Source: Vibrio diabolicus (GTDB lineage Bacteria > Pseudomonadota > Gammaproteobacteria > Enterobacterales > Vibrionaceae). From it: 64,000 nucleotides of DNA. The notes beneath the pieces were generated by a model. That model was not told where the DNA came from, did no database searches, and saw nothing but the letters and a program-made list of their open reading frames with translations. A program made the position numbers and the translations under genes. The stretch covers positions 744,001-808,000 of the forward strand of contig CCKK01000020.1 in NCBI GenBank assembly GCA_001048675.1, read 5' to 3'. Position 1 is the stretch's first letter. The number at the start of each line of letters is the position of its first letter. Below, one piece after another: positions 41,643 to 50,200 of this stretch.

Positions 41643-44048
41643 ATGAAATTCAGCGAATCATGGCTTCGTGAGTGGGTAAACCCAGCGGTTACTACTGACG
41701 AACTCACTCATCAAATTACAATGGCCGGCCTAGAGGTAGACGACGTTCTTCCTGTAGCGGGTTCTTTCACTGGCGTTAAAGTGGGTCACGTTGTTGAATG
41801 TGGTCAACACCCAGATGCAGACAAACTTCGCGTTACTAAAGTTGACGTGGGTGAAGAAGAGCTTCTAGACATCGTTTGTGGCGCACCTAACTGTCGCCAA
41901 GGTCTGAAAGTAGCGGTAGCAACAGTTGGTGCTGTTCTTCCAGGCGATTTCAAAATCAAAAAAGCGAAACTACGTGGCCAGCCATCTCACGGCATGCTTT
42001 GTTCGTTCACTGAACTAGGCATTGATGTTGAGTCAGACGGCATCATGGAACTAGCAGAAGACGCAGCAATCGGTACTGATTTCCGTGAATTCCTAGGTCT
42101 AGATGACGTAACGGTAGACGTAGATCTAACAGCAAACCGCGCTGACTGTTTCAGCATTCGTGGTCTAGCTCGTGAAGTTGGCGTACTAAACCGTGCTGAC
42201 GTGACTGAGCCATCAGTAGAAGCAGTTGCGCCTTCAATCGACGATAAAGTGTCTATTGAAGTGAAAGCTCCTGCTGCGTGTCCTCGTTACCTAGGTCGTG
42301 TTGTTAAGAACGTAAACGTTCAAGCTGAAACGCCACTATGGATGCAAGAGAAACTGCGTCGTTGTGGTATTCGCTCTATCGACCCTGTTGTAGACATCAC
42401 TAACTATGTTCTTCTAGAGCAAGGTCAACCAATGCACGCATTCGATCTAGCGAAGATCGAAGGTGGCATCGTAGTTCGTATGGCTGAGCAAGGTGAGAAG
42501 CTAACACTTCTTGACGGCAGCGAAGCAGAACTAAATGCAGATACATTAGTTGTAGCTGACCACAACAAAGCACTTGCAATCGCAGGTATCTTTGGTGGTG
42601 AAGAGTCTGGTGTAACAACTGAGACTAAAGACGTTCTACTAGAGTGTGCATTCTTTGCACCTGACCACATCCGTGGTCGCGCTCGTAGCTACGGTCTTCA
42701 CACTGATTCTTCAATGCGTTTCGAGCGTGGTGTGGATTACGCACTGCAAGTGAGCGCAATGGAGCGTGCAACTCAGCTTCTTGTTGAAATTTGTGGCGGT
42801 GAAGTAGCACCTGTTGTTGCAGTAGAGTCTGAAGCAGACCTACCTAAGTCAAACAAAGTTGCTCTACGTCGTACGAAGCTAGACAACCTACTAGGTCACC
42901 ACATCGCTGATGCTGACGTAGTAGAAATCCTAGAGCGCCTAGGTTTGACTGTTGAAGCTTCAGAAGAAGGTTGGATGGCAGTAGCGCCAACATGGCGTTT
43001 CGATATCGCTATCGAGCAAGACCTGATTGAAGAAGTTGGCCGTATCTACGGTTACGACAACATTCCTAACCAACACCCTGCAGCAGCACTTAAGATGCAC
43101 AACCACGTTGAAGCGGATCTTCCACTGAAACGCGTTCGTGATCTTCTTGTTGACCGTGGTTACCACGAAGCAATTACATACAGCTTCGTTGAGCCTGAGC
43201 AACAAAAGCTAGTTGTACCTGGTGTTGAGCCTCTAGTGCTTCCAAACCCAATTTCTGCAGATATGTCAGCAATGCGTCTTGGTCTTATCCAAGGTCTGCT
43301 GAACACGGTTGTTCACAACCAGAAGCGTCAACAGCCACGTGTTCGTCTATTCGAATACGGCCTACGTTTCATCCCATGTGAATCTGCAGAAAACGGCATG
43401 CGCCAAGAGCCTATGCTTGCGGGTGTTATTGCTGGTACTCGTGGTGAAGAGCACTGGGATATCGAAACTAACACCGTTGATTTCTTCGACCTTAAGGGCG
43501 ATCTAGAAGCGATTCTAGAGCTATCTGCGAACGAAAAAGCGTACTCTTTCGCTGCACTGTCACCTGAAAGCAAAAAAGCTAACCCAGCACTTCACCCAGG
43601 TCAATCTGCGGCAATCATCGTAGATGGTAAAGAAGTGGGTGTGATCGGTACCGTTCACCCTGAGCTTGAGCGTAAGTTCGGTCTAAACGGTCGTACTATC
43701 GTATTCGAAATCGAATGGTCTGCAATCAACAGTAAAGTGATTCCAGAAGCGGTTCAGCTTTCTAAATTCCCATCAAACCGTCGTGACATCGCAGTAGTTG
43801 TGGACGAAGCGGTAGCATCTGGTGACATCGTTAATGCTTGTTTAGAGCAAGGTGGCGAGTTCCTTAAAGATGCGAAACTGTTCGACGTGTACGTAGGTAA
43901 AGGCGTTGAAGACGGTAAGAAGAGCCTAGCAATCGCTTTGACTCTACAATCAGTTGAGCGCACGCTTGAAGATGCAGATATCGCAGGTGCGGTTGACGCT
44001 ATCGTTGCTCACGTTTCTGAGAAGTTTGGTGCTGCTCTACGTGACTAA
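41643..44048 (+). CDS. pheT: Phenylalanyl-tRNA synthetase beta subunit
   Basis: PheT (801 residues) binds tRNA and edits mischarged tyrosine. Visible parts in order are the N-terminal OB-type tRNA-binding domain (about 40-150: HPDADKLRVTKVDVG), the B3/B4 editing domain, the B5 domain (PTWRFDIAIEQDLIEEVGRIYGYDNIP), the catalytic-like domain, and the C-terminal anticodon-binding FDX-ACB domain (SKFPSNRRDIAVVVDE). In E. coli ihfA follows directly; here a terminator and an opposing gene intervene. Confidence 0.98.
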   Translation: MKFSESWLREWVNPAVTTDELTHQITMAGLEVDDVLPVAGSFTGVKVGHVVECGQHPDADKLRVTKVDVGEEELLDIVCGAPNCRQGLKVAVATVGAVLPGDFKIKKAKLRGQPSHGMLCSFTELGIDVESDGIMELAEDAAIGTDFREFLGLDDVTVDVDLTANRADCFSIRGLAREVGVLNRADVTEPSVEAVAPSIDDKVSIEVKAPAACPRYLGRVVKNVNVQAETPLWMQEKLRRCGIRSIDPVVDITNYVLLEQGQPMHAFDLAKIEGGIVVRMAEQGEKLTLLDGSEAELNADTLVVADHNKALAIAGIFGGEESGVTTETKDVLLECAFFAPDHIRGRARSYGLHTDSSMRFERGVDYALQVSAMERATQLLVEICGGEVAPVVAVESEADLPKSNKVALRRTKLDNLLGHHIADADVVEILERLGLTVEASEEGWMAVAPTWRFDIAIEQDLIEEVGRIYGYDNIPNQHPAAALKMHNHVEADLPLKRVRDLLVDRGYHEAITYSFVEPEQQKLVVPGVEPLVLPNPISADMSAMRLGLIQGLLNTVVHNQKRQQPRVRLFEYGLRFIPCESAENGMRQEPMLAGVIAGTRGEEHWDIETNTVDFFDLKGDLEAILELSANEKAYSFAALSPESKKANPALHPGQSAAIIVDGKEVGVIGTVHPELERKFGLNGRTIVFEIEWSAINSKVIPEAVQLSKFPSNRRDIAVVVDEAVASGDIVNACLEQGGEFLKDAKLFDVYVGKGVEDGKKSLAIALTLQSVERTLEDADIAGAVDAIVAHVSEKFGAALRD

Positions 44049-44080
44049 TCGTTAGACGAACTATCTCTCTTAAGAAACTA

Positions 44081-44110
44081 AAAACCCTGTCAAATCGGCA
44101 GGGTTTTTTT
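44081..44110 (+). terminator. Intrinsic terminator of pheST
   Basis: 9-bp stem AAAACCCTG/CAGGGTTTT (44081-44089 with 44099-44107) in a T7 tract. Confidence 0.9.
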
Positions 44111-44265
44111 ATGTTGAGCATTATCTTATTGTGATTCACGTACTAGGCCGTTTACGTCAACTCCCACAACCTCAAAAATCTGGACCAAACTTGAGGTAAC
44201 GCTTAATCGAGATTTGGCATATATCGTTTTTCCGCCAACAGACGCTAACGCAAGTTTATTGGCAG

Positions 44266-45148
44266 CTAGGCGGCGAGTGAGAGAGTATAGCTAAGCAGAA
44301 GTGGGAGCGTAAGAATACTGAAAAAGTTGCCAAATAGTACCATTGACGCCACTTTCATGGGCTCTATATTCAGCCTTTCCGCAAATAGGTAATTCATGAC
44401 GGCTGGTGGCAGCATTGTGAAGAGTACCATCATTTGCAATTGCATCGTTGGAAGGGGAATTAACCAATAAATAAGTGCGAATGCAACCGCCCCAGTTGCA
44501 AGCGACTGCACGGTACACAATACACCAACCTTTAAACCGTCCACTCTTAAATGACACATTTGCGCCCCCAGGGATAAAAGCATCACGGGTACTGCCGCTT
44601 GCCCAAGTAGAGCAGTCGCTTCGTATAAAGGTGCCCATGCCCCCACCATTTGACACGTTGAGAAACAGAGCCAACGACGCAGCTAAAAAGATTGGCATCT
44701 TGACTATTTGCTTAAAAGGGTTGCCATGACTAAGTAGCATTACACCTAAACTAATGTGCAAGCATGCTGATACGACAAATAGCAGTACTGCTGAGGATAG
44801 CGCAATTTCTCCAAACGTATAGGTAAACAAAGGAATAGCAAGGTTTCCGCTATTGCGAAACATATGTGGTGGTGCCCAGGTTTTAAACGACAGTGACGTC
44901 AATCGACATACTGGGATCATGAGTAGTGCAGGAACCAAAACCGCGACAATTGCTGCAAAAAGGAGTGGTCCCTGATTCGAGTCTAACGGCATGCTAACGA
45001 GCGAAGAAAACACCAGCGCAGGTGTGAAAACCTCAATGTTAATGCGGTTGATTGGACGAAAGTCAGGCTTGATGTAACGACCTACCAAATAGCCGACGCC
45101 GACAAGAGCAAAGACAGGGAAAAGAATATTTATGATTTGATTAATCAT
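44266..45148 (-). pseudogene. AEC-family (auxin efflux carrier-like) permease, frameshifted
   Basis: The first ~165 codons from the ATG at 45148 encode a typical AEC carrier N-half (INILFPVFALVGVGYLVGRY, FRNSGNLAIPLF). After the run GGTGGGGGC (five C at 44640-44644 on the plus strand) the frame becomes nonsense, while the next frame continues with the matching C-half (AVPVMLLSLGAQM, MLPPAVMNYLFAERLN, FGNFFSILTLPLLL). Deleting one base from the run restores a protein of about 293 residues, normal for the family. So there is one extra base in a homopolymer: a true recent mutation, a phase-variable tract or a sequencing error. Family members export or import small organic acids; the substrate is unknown. 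Confidence 0.85.
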
Positions 45149-45681
45149 GGTCGCCTAGATGAAGTGTAAGGAGCTAATGTGGAGATACACGAAGAACCAC
45201 ATTATCAACCTTTATATATTGCGTCATCGCTGAACAGTGAGAAGCGTGGGTTTAATCAAGCTTTCTAAGCACAGTTACAAAGCCAGGTGGTCATACCATT
45301 TAGTTCAATTGTTACGTATCGAGTTACATACAAATCACTGAATTTACGACAAGTTCTATGTCAAGTGTCTGTTAAATAACCAATCTCTGATATTTTTATT
45401 AAATAGTGATTAATGTTGATATTTTAACTATTTTTAGTTTTATCAGCTGGATGTTTTTCCTATTAAAGAGAAAACAAAAACAAAAATATCAAAATGTTGG
45501 CGTTTAACAATAATTTACATAGTGCTATTCCTTTTGTTCGCCAAGAAAAAAGTTGGCGAAAATCATAAGCTTGTCATACACTTCCTGATGTAACCCCGAT
45601 ATGTTGTTGAATTGGTAGGGTAAAACTGCTCTGGCGCTACACTAACGTAGCATTGTTTAACATAGCTTTGAGGAAAGTTTT
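45149..45681. other. Long AT-rich intergenic region upstream of ihfA
   Basis: No coding frame is seen. It contains a consensus IHF site (45487-45499), a perfect 8-bp hairpin TTCGCCAA/TTGGCGAA (45537-45544 with 45553-45560), and the promoters for the AEC gene and ihfA. Confidence 0.55.
45487..45499 (+). promoter_or_regulatory. IHF consensus site upstream of ihfA
   Basis: TATCAAAATGTTG matches WATCAA-N4-TTR exactly and is preceded by A-rich sequence. It suggests the autoregulation known for E. coli ihfA. The short consensus in AT-rich DNA makes a chance match possible. Confidence 0.45.
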
Positions 45682-45978
45682 ATGGCGCTCACAAAAGCCG
45701 AACTGGCAGAAAACCTGTTTGATAAATTAGGATTTAGTAAGCGGGACGCCAAGGAAACGGTGGAAGTGTTCTTTGAAGAGATTCGTAAGGCACTGGAAAG
45801 TGGCGAACAGGTAAAACTGTCAGGTTTTGGTAACTTTGATCTTCGTGACAAGAATGAACGACCTGGTCGTAACCCGAAAACCGGTGAAGATATTCCAATT
45901 ACTGCTCGACGTGTAGTGACTTTTCGCCCGGGTCAGAAGTTAAAAGCTCGTGTAGAAAACCTGAAGAAAGTACAGTAA
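45682..45978 (+). CDS. ihfA: Integration host factor alpha subunit
   Basis: This 98-residue DNA-bending protein has the HU/IHF fold with the alpha-subunit beginning MALTKAELAENLFDKLG, the beta-arm GRNPKTGEDIPITARRVVTFRPG and the proline that intercalates DNA. It pairs with IhfB in recombination, replication and gene control. GAGGAAAG precedes the ATG. It has its own terminator and is not co-transcribed with pheT. Confidence 0.98.
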   Translation: MALTKAELAENLFDKLGFSKRDAKETVEVFFEEIRKALESGEQVKLSGFGNFDLRDKNERPGRNPKTGEDIPITARRVVTFRPGQKLKARVENLKKVQ

Positions 45979-45990
45979 GCCGAATAAATG

Positions 45991-46019
45991 GATCACGCTA
46001 AGGCGTGGTTCTTTTTTTT
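45991..46019 (+). terminator. Intrinsic terminator of ihfA
   Basis: Stem CACGC/GCGTG (45994-45998 with 46003-46007), loop TAAG, followed closely by T8. Confidence 0.75.
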
Positions 46020-46046
46020 GCGTAAAACTTGTGTCGCATATAAACG

Positions 46047-46075
46047 AAAACCACCGCAATGCGGTGGTTTTTCTG
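46047..46075. terminator. Bidirectional terminator between ihfA and relV
   Basis: 11-bp stem AAAACCACCGC/GCGGTGGTTTT (46047-46057 with 46061-46071), A-rich before and T-rich after. Confidence 0.85.
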
Positions 46076-46102
46076 TTTTTGAGTATATCTTAATGATATG
46101 GA

Positions 46103-46882
46103 TTACGCTGCTTCTAGGTGCGTTGTTAAGTATGGTTGCCATGCTTGTTGGTACAAGTTTTTAGACTGTGCACGCATGTTGCGAATAGAAGCGAGTTCTA
46201 GTTCGCTTAGTTCGCGTTTCTCCATCATCGCTTGGCGTTCTAGTTTCTGGATTTTTTCGTATAGGTCGTGTTCAGGACCGCTCTTCACATCTGCGATGGC
46301 TTTTAAGTGCAGTTGAACTTCGGCAACTAGATTTGTCTTTGGTAAACGAACGAGTAAGTTCAAGTCTCTATAGCCTGAAGGACCAGGTTTTTTGAAGCGA
46401 TTTTTTACTTTAACAATTGTTGTTTCACGCTCTAAGGTTTCATAAATGGAGACTAAGCTCGCGACGTCTTCAGCAACAATCGTGGCACGGGCTAGGTCAG
46501 TAATGCGTTCGACTTTTCCATCTAACTCCAAAGCTATTTTTTCTTCTGCTCGTTGTTTGGACTTTACGCCTGCGAAGTATGGCTGAGCATCATTAAGAAG
46601 TGCGGTACTTTTACAGATAGTTTCAAGCTCAAATTGTGCTTGGTGAGCTTTGCTGTAAAGAATGTCGAAGTCAGTGTATGGCTGAGTTGGAGTTGCGTCG
46701 ATTGACTGAATACCATACAAGCCGCTAAGGCTATGTTTAAAGAGTTTCGAACAAACTTCGTTTTGACTTGTTGAACGATTTTGATCGCCACTCGGCGCTG
46801 GGGTAATTGGAAGTGCGGCAAATGCCGGTGCACGGCTAAGTACCAAAAGCATCAATGCTGTAGTACGAAGAAATAAGCTCAT
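46103..46882 (-). CDS. relV: RelV-type small alarmone (ppGpp) synthetase with signal-like N-terminus
   Basis: This 259-residue protein has a single RelA/SpoT synthetase domain (about 70-215): KSKQRAEEK, ITDLARATIV (Asp129), the G-loop region GPSGYRDLNLLVRL (168-180) and EVQLH at 188-192. There is no hydrolase, TGS or ACT domain. It corresponds to Vibrio RelV, known in V. cholerae as a third (p)ppGpp synthetase and found near ihfA there too. The N-terminus (MSLFLRTTALMLLVLSRAPAF) looks like a cleavable signal peptide, odd for an enzyme needing cytoplasmic ATP and GTP. That start is well supported by AAGGAGAG just upstream of the ATG. Confidence 0.88.
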   Translation of the reverse strand: MSLFLRTTALMLLVLSRAPAFAALPITPAPSGDQNRSTSQNEVCSKLFKHSLSGLYGIQSIDATPTQPYTDFDILYSKAHQAQFELETICKSTALLNDAQPYFAGVKSKQRAEEKIALELDGKVERITDLARATIVAEDVASLVSIYETLERETTIVKVKNRFKKPGPSGYRDLNLLVRLPKTNLVAEVQLHLKAIADVKSGPEHDLYEKIQKLERQAMMEKRELSELELASIRNMRAQSKNLYQQAWQPYLTTHLEAA

Positions 46883-47198
46883 TCACTCTCCTTAACTTGC
46901 TTGTACTTAGAAAATAGGGAACATAAAGGTCGCTAAGTTCGGCAAATCAGGTACTAACTTATTAATGGGGTCATTACGAAAGATTCCAAGGTTTCAGTTT
47001 TGTCTTGAAGTGGAATTGTGCGTTAGATCACCATTTCTCTTTTCTTTATTCTGTTTATCAGATAAAGGCGTGGTTCCTATAAGAACGTTTACATCCTATC
47101 ACCGCTGTATTAACCAAAGATGAACGGCATAGACAAATTGAAAAAAATCGTTAGTCTTACTTCTCAAAATGAAAATCAGCCGACAAGTAGAAAGTAAA
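46883..47198. other. Divergent control region of relV and tpm
   Basis: About 316 bases with no gene. The one clear element is a CRP-like site at 47017-47032. Confidence 0.5.
47017..47032. promoter_or_regulatory. CRP-like site between relV and tpm
   Basis: TGTGC-GTTAGA-TCACC fits TGTGA-N6-TCACA with one mismatch in each half. The 14 bases GTGCGTTAGATCAC recur exactly upstream of cdd. It could act on relV, tpm or both. Confidence 0.5.
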
Positions 47199-47849
47199 AT
47201 GAGAGACCAAGAGTTTTGGCATAATAAATGGGCCAGTAATCAAATCGGATTTCACTTGGAAGATGTAAACCCGCTATTACCTGCATATTGGCAACACACA
47301 AACCCAAAGCGTGAAGACAAAGTGTTAGTGCCTTTGTGTGGAAAGTCAGAAGACTTGATTTGGTTGGCGATGAAGCATGATTCAGTTGAAGGTGTTGAGC
47401 TGAGCCATATCGCTGTTCGTGCCTTTTTTGCTGAACATTTTTATACGCCAACCGTGACGCCTGTTAATGGTATGCACGAGCTTTATCAATTTGATGAGCT
47501 CTCTATTTATACTGGGGACTTTTTCACTGCACCAGTATCTCAAGCCGATATCATTTATGATCGCGCCGCGTTGGTTGCTTTACCGCAAGATATGCGAGAG
47601 GAGTATGTAGAGCGTCTCAAGCAACTTTTGAATCCAGGCGGTCGTATTTTGCTTGTTACACTCAACTATCCTCAAGAAGAGATGGCAGGGCCTCCATTTA
47701 GCGTGCCAGTCGAAGAGATTGAGCAGTTATTTTCAGGTTACAAAGTTACCTGTTTGAACGTAGATGAAGCTGATGAAAACCATCCTAAAATTGCGAAAAA
47801 AGGCTTAAGTTGCTTCTTTGAAGAAGTGTACCTAATCGAGAGTGAATAG
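47199..47849 (+). CDS. tpm: Thiopurine S-methyltransferase family protein
   Basis: This 216-residue S-adenosylmethionine methyltransferase has the TPMT pattern: EFWHNKWASNQIGFH, VLVPLCGKSEDLIWLA (SAM-binding), VEGVELSHIAVRAFF, DIIYDRAALVALP and GRILLVTLNYPQEEMAGPPFSV. Bacterial members methylate thiopurines and detoxify selenium and tellurium oxyanions; the native substrate is unclear. The ATG at 47199 is taken because family members begin MRDxEFW; an ATG ten codons earlier is possible. It ends at a shared terminator with purT. Confidence 0.9.
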   Translation: MRDQEFWHNKWASNQIGFHLEDVNPLLPAYWQHTNPKREDKVLVPLCGKSEDLIWLAMKHDSVEGVELSHIAVRAFFAEHFYTPTVTPVNGMHELYQFDELSIYTGDFFTAPVSQADIIYDRAALVALPQDMREEYVERLKQLLNPGGRILLVTLNYPQEEMAGPPFSVPVEEIEQLFSGYKVTCLNVDEADENHPKIAKKGLSCFFEEVYLIESE

Positions 47850-47870
47850 GTTTTTTTGGTTTGTAAAACG

Positions 47871-47906
47871 AAATAGCGCAGCAATTTGAGCTGCGCTATT
47901 TTTGTA
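47871..47906. terminator. Bidirectional terminator between tpm and purT
   Basis: 12-bp stem AAATAGCGCAGC/GCTGCGCTATTT (47871-47882 with 47890-47901) followed by T3. Confidence 0.88.
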
Positions 47907-47920
47907 TAAGTGGTTCGTAT

Positions 47921-49096
47921 TTAATAAGTGATATTAACTTTTGAAGCACTTTCAACAGCATCTTGAACGGCTTTTTCGGTGGTTTTTCGTCGCGTAAGGA
48001 CAACACCTAAACGACGGCGACCATCGATTTCTGGCTTGCCGAATAGACGAACTTGCGTTTGAGGTTGAGCTAAGGCTTTGGTTAGGTTGTCAAAGCGAAT
48101 GTTTGTGGAAGTCCCTTGACCAAGAATAACGGCCGACGCAGATGGACCATATTGTACGATATTATTAATCGGCATTCCGGTAAATGCACGTACGTGGAGA
48201 GCAAACTCTGACATTTCCTGAGAAATCATAGTGACCATGCCTGTATCGTGTGGGCGAGGAGAGACCTCATTGAAAATGACCTTATCGCCTTTAACAAATA
48301 ACTCTACACCAAAGATGCCGTAGCCACCGAGTGCGTTGACTACTTTCTCAGCCGTGTATTCAGCTGCTTTTACTGCGTTTTCTGACATAGCTTGCGGTTG
48401 CCATGATTCGCGGTAGTCGCCATCTTCCTGACGATGGCCAATTGGAGCACAGAAATGCACACCGTCAACGGCTCTTACAGTCAATAAAGTGATTTCGTAA
48501 TCGAAGTCGATAAAACCTTCCACGATCACGCGACCTGCCCCCGTACGTCCGCCTTCCTGTGCGTAATCCCATGCTTTTGCTACGTCGTCTTCGGTCTTGA
48601 TGACACTTTGCCCTTTACCTGAAGAACTCATAACTGGCTTTACTACGCACGGGATGCCTGCATGCTCAACCGCGGCTTTGAAGTCTTCAAAAGTATCTGC
48701 AAAACGATAAGGTGATGTCGTCAGTTCTAGTTCTTCTGCAGCCAAACGTCGGATACCTTCACGATTCATTGTTAGCTTGGTTGCCTTAGCGGTTGGAACA
48801 ACATTCAGCCCTTTTTCTTCAAGCTCTACCAGTTTGTCGGTTGCGATAGCTTCGATTTCAGGTACGACGTAAGTAGGTTGTTCCTTTGTAATAACTTCTT
48901 CTAAGGCGCTTCCATCTAACATATCGATGACGTAACTACGGTGAGCAACTTGCATCGCTGGAGCATTAGCATAGCGATCACAAGCAATCACTTCTAAACC
49001 AAGTCTCTGACATTCAATTGCGACTTCTTTACCGAGTTCGCCAGAGCCTAAAAGTAATACACGGGTAGCATTTGCGCTGGTTGCAGTGCCAAACAT
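47921..49096 (-). CDS. purT: Formate-dependent GAR transformylase (GART 2)
   Basis: PurT (391 residues) uses ATP and formate to formylate glycinamide ribonucleotide, an alternative to PurN. Visible are the N-terminal PreATP-grasp (VLLLGSGELGKEVAIECQRLG), the ATP-grasp core (PCVVKPVMSSSGKGQSV; EGFIDFDYEITLLTVR) and the metal-binding segment FNEVSPRPHDTGMVT. It is monocistronic, with a PurR box overlapping the probable -35 region, so it joins purC in the PurR regulon. Confidence 0.97.
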   Translation of the reverse strand: MFGTATSANATRVLLLGSGELGKEVAIECQRLGLEVIACDRYANAPAMQVAHRSYVIDMLDGSALEEVITKEQPTYVVPEIEAIATDKLVELEEKGLNVVPTAKATKLTMNREGIRRLAAEELELTTSPYRFADTFEDFKAAVEHAGIPCVVKPVMSSSGKGQSVIKTEDDVAKAWDYAQEGGRTGAGRVIVEGFIDFDYEITLLTVRAVDGVHFCAPIGHRQEDGDYRESWQPQAMSENAVKAAEYTAEKVVNALGGYGIFGVELFVKGDKVIFNEVSPRPHDTGMVTMISQEMSEFALHVRAFTGMPINNIVQYGPSASAVILGQGTSTNIRFDNLTKALAQPQTQVRLFGKPEIDGRRRLGVVLTRRKTTEKAVQDAVESASKVNITY

Positions 49097-49141
49097 AGTG
49101 TTCCCTTACAAAATAGAGTGGTGAGACAGAAATTGCAGGAG

Positions 49142-49147
49142 ATCATA
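49142..49147 (-). promoter_or_regulatory. -10 element of purT
   Basis: On the minus strand TATGAT, with a 17-base spacer to TTTGCT, which forms the downstream end of the PurR box. Confidence 0.5.
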
Positions 49148-49165
49148 CTGAAGTTTTATGACAAA

Positions 49166-49177
49166 GCAAACGTTTGC
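49166..49177. promoter_or_regulatory. PurR box of purT
   Basis: GCAAACGTTTGC, identical to the purC box, 70-81 bases upstream of the purT ATG and overlapping the putative -35. Confidence 0.85.
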
Positions 49178-49195
49178 TTTTGGTTTTTAGGCAAT

Positions 49196-49225
49196 AAAAA
49201 AGCTCTACATGCCGTAGAGCTTTTT
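49196..49225. terminator. Bidirectional terminator after cdd
   Basis: 12-bp stem AAAAAGCTCTAC/GTAGAGCTTTTT (49196-49207 with 49214-49225). On the minus strand it ends cdd. Confidence 0.9.
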
Positions 49226-49241
49226 ATACTGAAATTGTCGC

Positions 49242-50129
49242 TTATACGTTGACAAAACTAAGTGGAATATCTGGATTCAACGCTTCTAACGTTGATTGCG
49301 TATCAGCCAAATGACTGATCTTGCCTTCTGAGTTTTCTACCAGAGCAGCGGCTTTGATATTGTCAAAAGTTTCACCCGCAAGTAGTACTTGGATCAGCGC
49401 AACTTGTAATGGCGGCAAGCTAGGGTTAAAGGCCGCATTTTCCGCATAAGCACCTTGGAATACACGGCCGCTAGCCATTTCTAATGCTAAGCCACTCAAG
49501 TTGTTGGTATATGGTGAGTGGCTCATGTTCATCGCTTCAACAGCGCTTTGAATTAGAGTGTCTTCATCATCGCATGAGAACTGATGCTTTACTTCTGCCA
49601 TTAAGCCGGATTCGATACCGAGATCGTTTGGTCCAAAGGCTTCAGGTAGGTATTCATGCAGCGACTTTTCTTCGCGTTCTGGGAGCTGAATTTTAAGCTC
49701 GTTTGCGGTAGATAACTCGTTCATGAACTGACGGCAGTGACCACATGGGCTGAAGTTAATAGTGATATCTTTAATACCACGTTCACCTTTCATCCAAGCG
49801 TGGCTAATTGCAGACTGCTCAGCGTGAACTGTTTGACCTAACTGAACACCAAAGAATTCCATGTTGGCACCGAAGTAAAGGCGACCTGAGAGACCACGAA
49901 CGATAGCGCCGACATAAAATTCAGAAAGAGGAGCATAGGAATATGCTGCGGCAAAAGGAAGTAGAGCAACACGAAGCTCTTTATCTGATAGACCGGTAGC
50001 TGAAAGCAACTGCTCAAACTGTTGAACTGAAAGCGTAGCATCAAAATCATCAGCTTGGATGATAGGAGCAAGTTGTTTGGAAAGTGCTTCTGGAGCGCCT
50101 GCTAGCGCCTGTTCAATGCGACTTTTCAT
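49242..50129 (-). CDS. cdd: Cytidine deaminase, dimeric long form
   Basis: This 295-residue enzyme deaminates cytidine and deoxycytidine to uridine and deoxyuridine. It is the E. coli-type two-domain form. The zinc site is intact: HAE at 102-104 (His ligand and catalytic Glu) and PCGHC at 128-132 (two Cys ligands). The C-terminal half is the degenerate second domain. It is monocistronic; the CRP-like site 56-71 bases upstream fits the CRP control of cdd in E. coli. Confidence 0.97.
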   Translation of the reverse strand: MKSRIEQALAGAPEALSKQLAPIIQADDFDATLSVQQFEQLLSATGLSDKELRVALLPFAAAYSYAPLSEFYVGAIVRGLSGRLYFGANMEFFGVQLGQTVHAEQSAISHAWMKGERGIKDITINFSPCGHCRQFMNELSTANELKIQLPEREEKSLHEYLPEAFGPNDLGIESGLMAEVKHQFSCDDEDTLIQSAVEAMNMSHSPYTNNLSGLALEMASGRVFQGAYAENAAFNPSLPPLQVALIQVLLAGETFDNIKAAALVENSEGKISHLADTQSTLEALNPDIPLSFVNV

Positions 50130-50184
50130 GTTGAATCCTTGTTATTGCATGGACAGTTATTCTATGTGAAGGATAGAAATGTTC

Positions 50185-50200
50185 CGTGCGTTAGATCACG
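50185..50200. promoter_or_regulatory. CRP-like site of cdd
   Basis: CGTGC-GTTAGA-TCACG, a fair match to the CRP consensus that shares 14 identical bases with the site at 47017-47032. Confidence 0.5.

Noticed and set aside
44266..44649. The C-terminal AEC frame as a separate gene
   Set aside because: It begins mid-protein, has no ribosome site and continues exactly the family sequence interrupted upstream, so it is half of one frameshifted gene.
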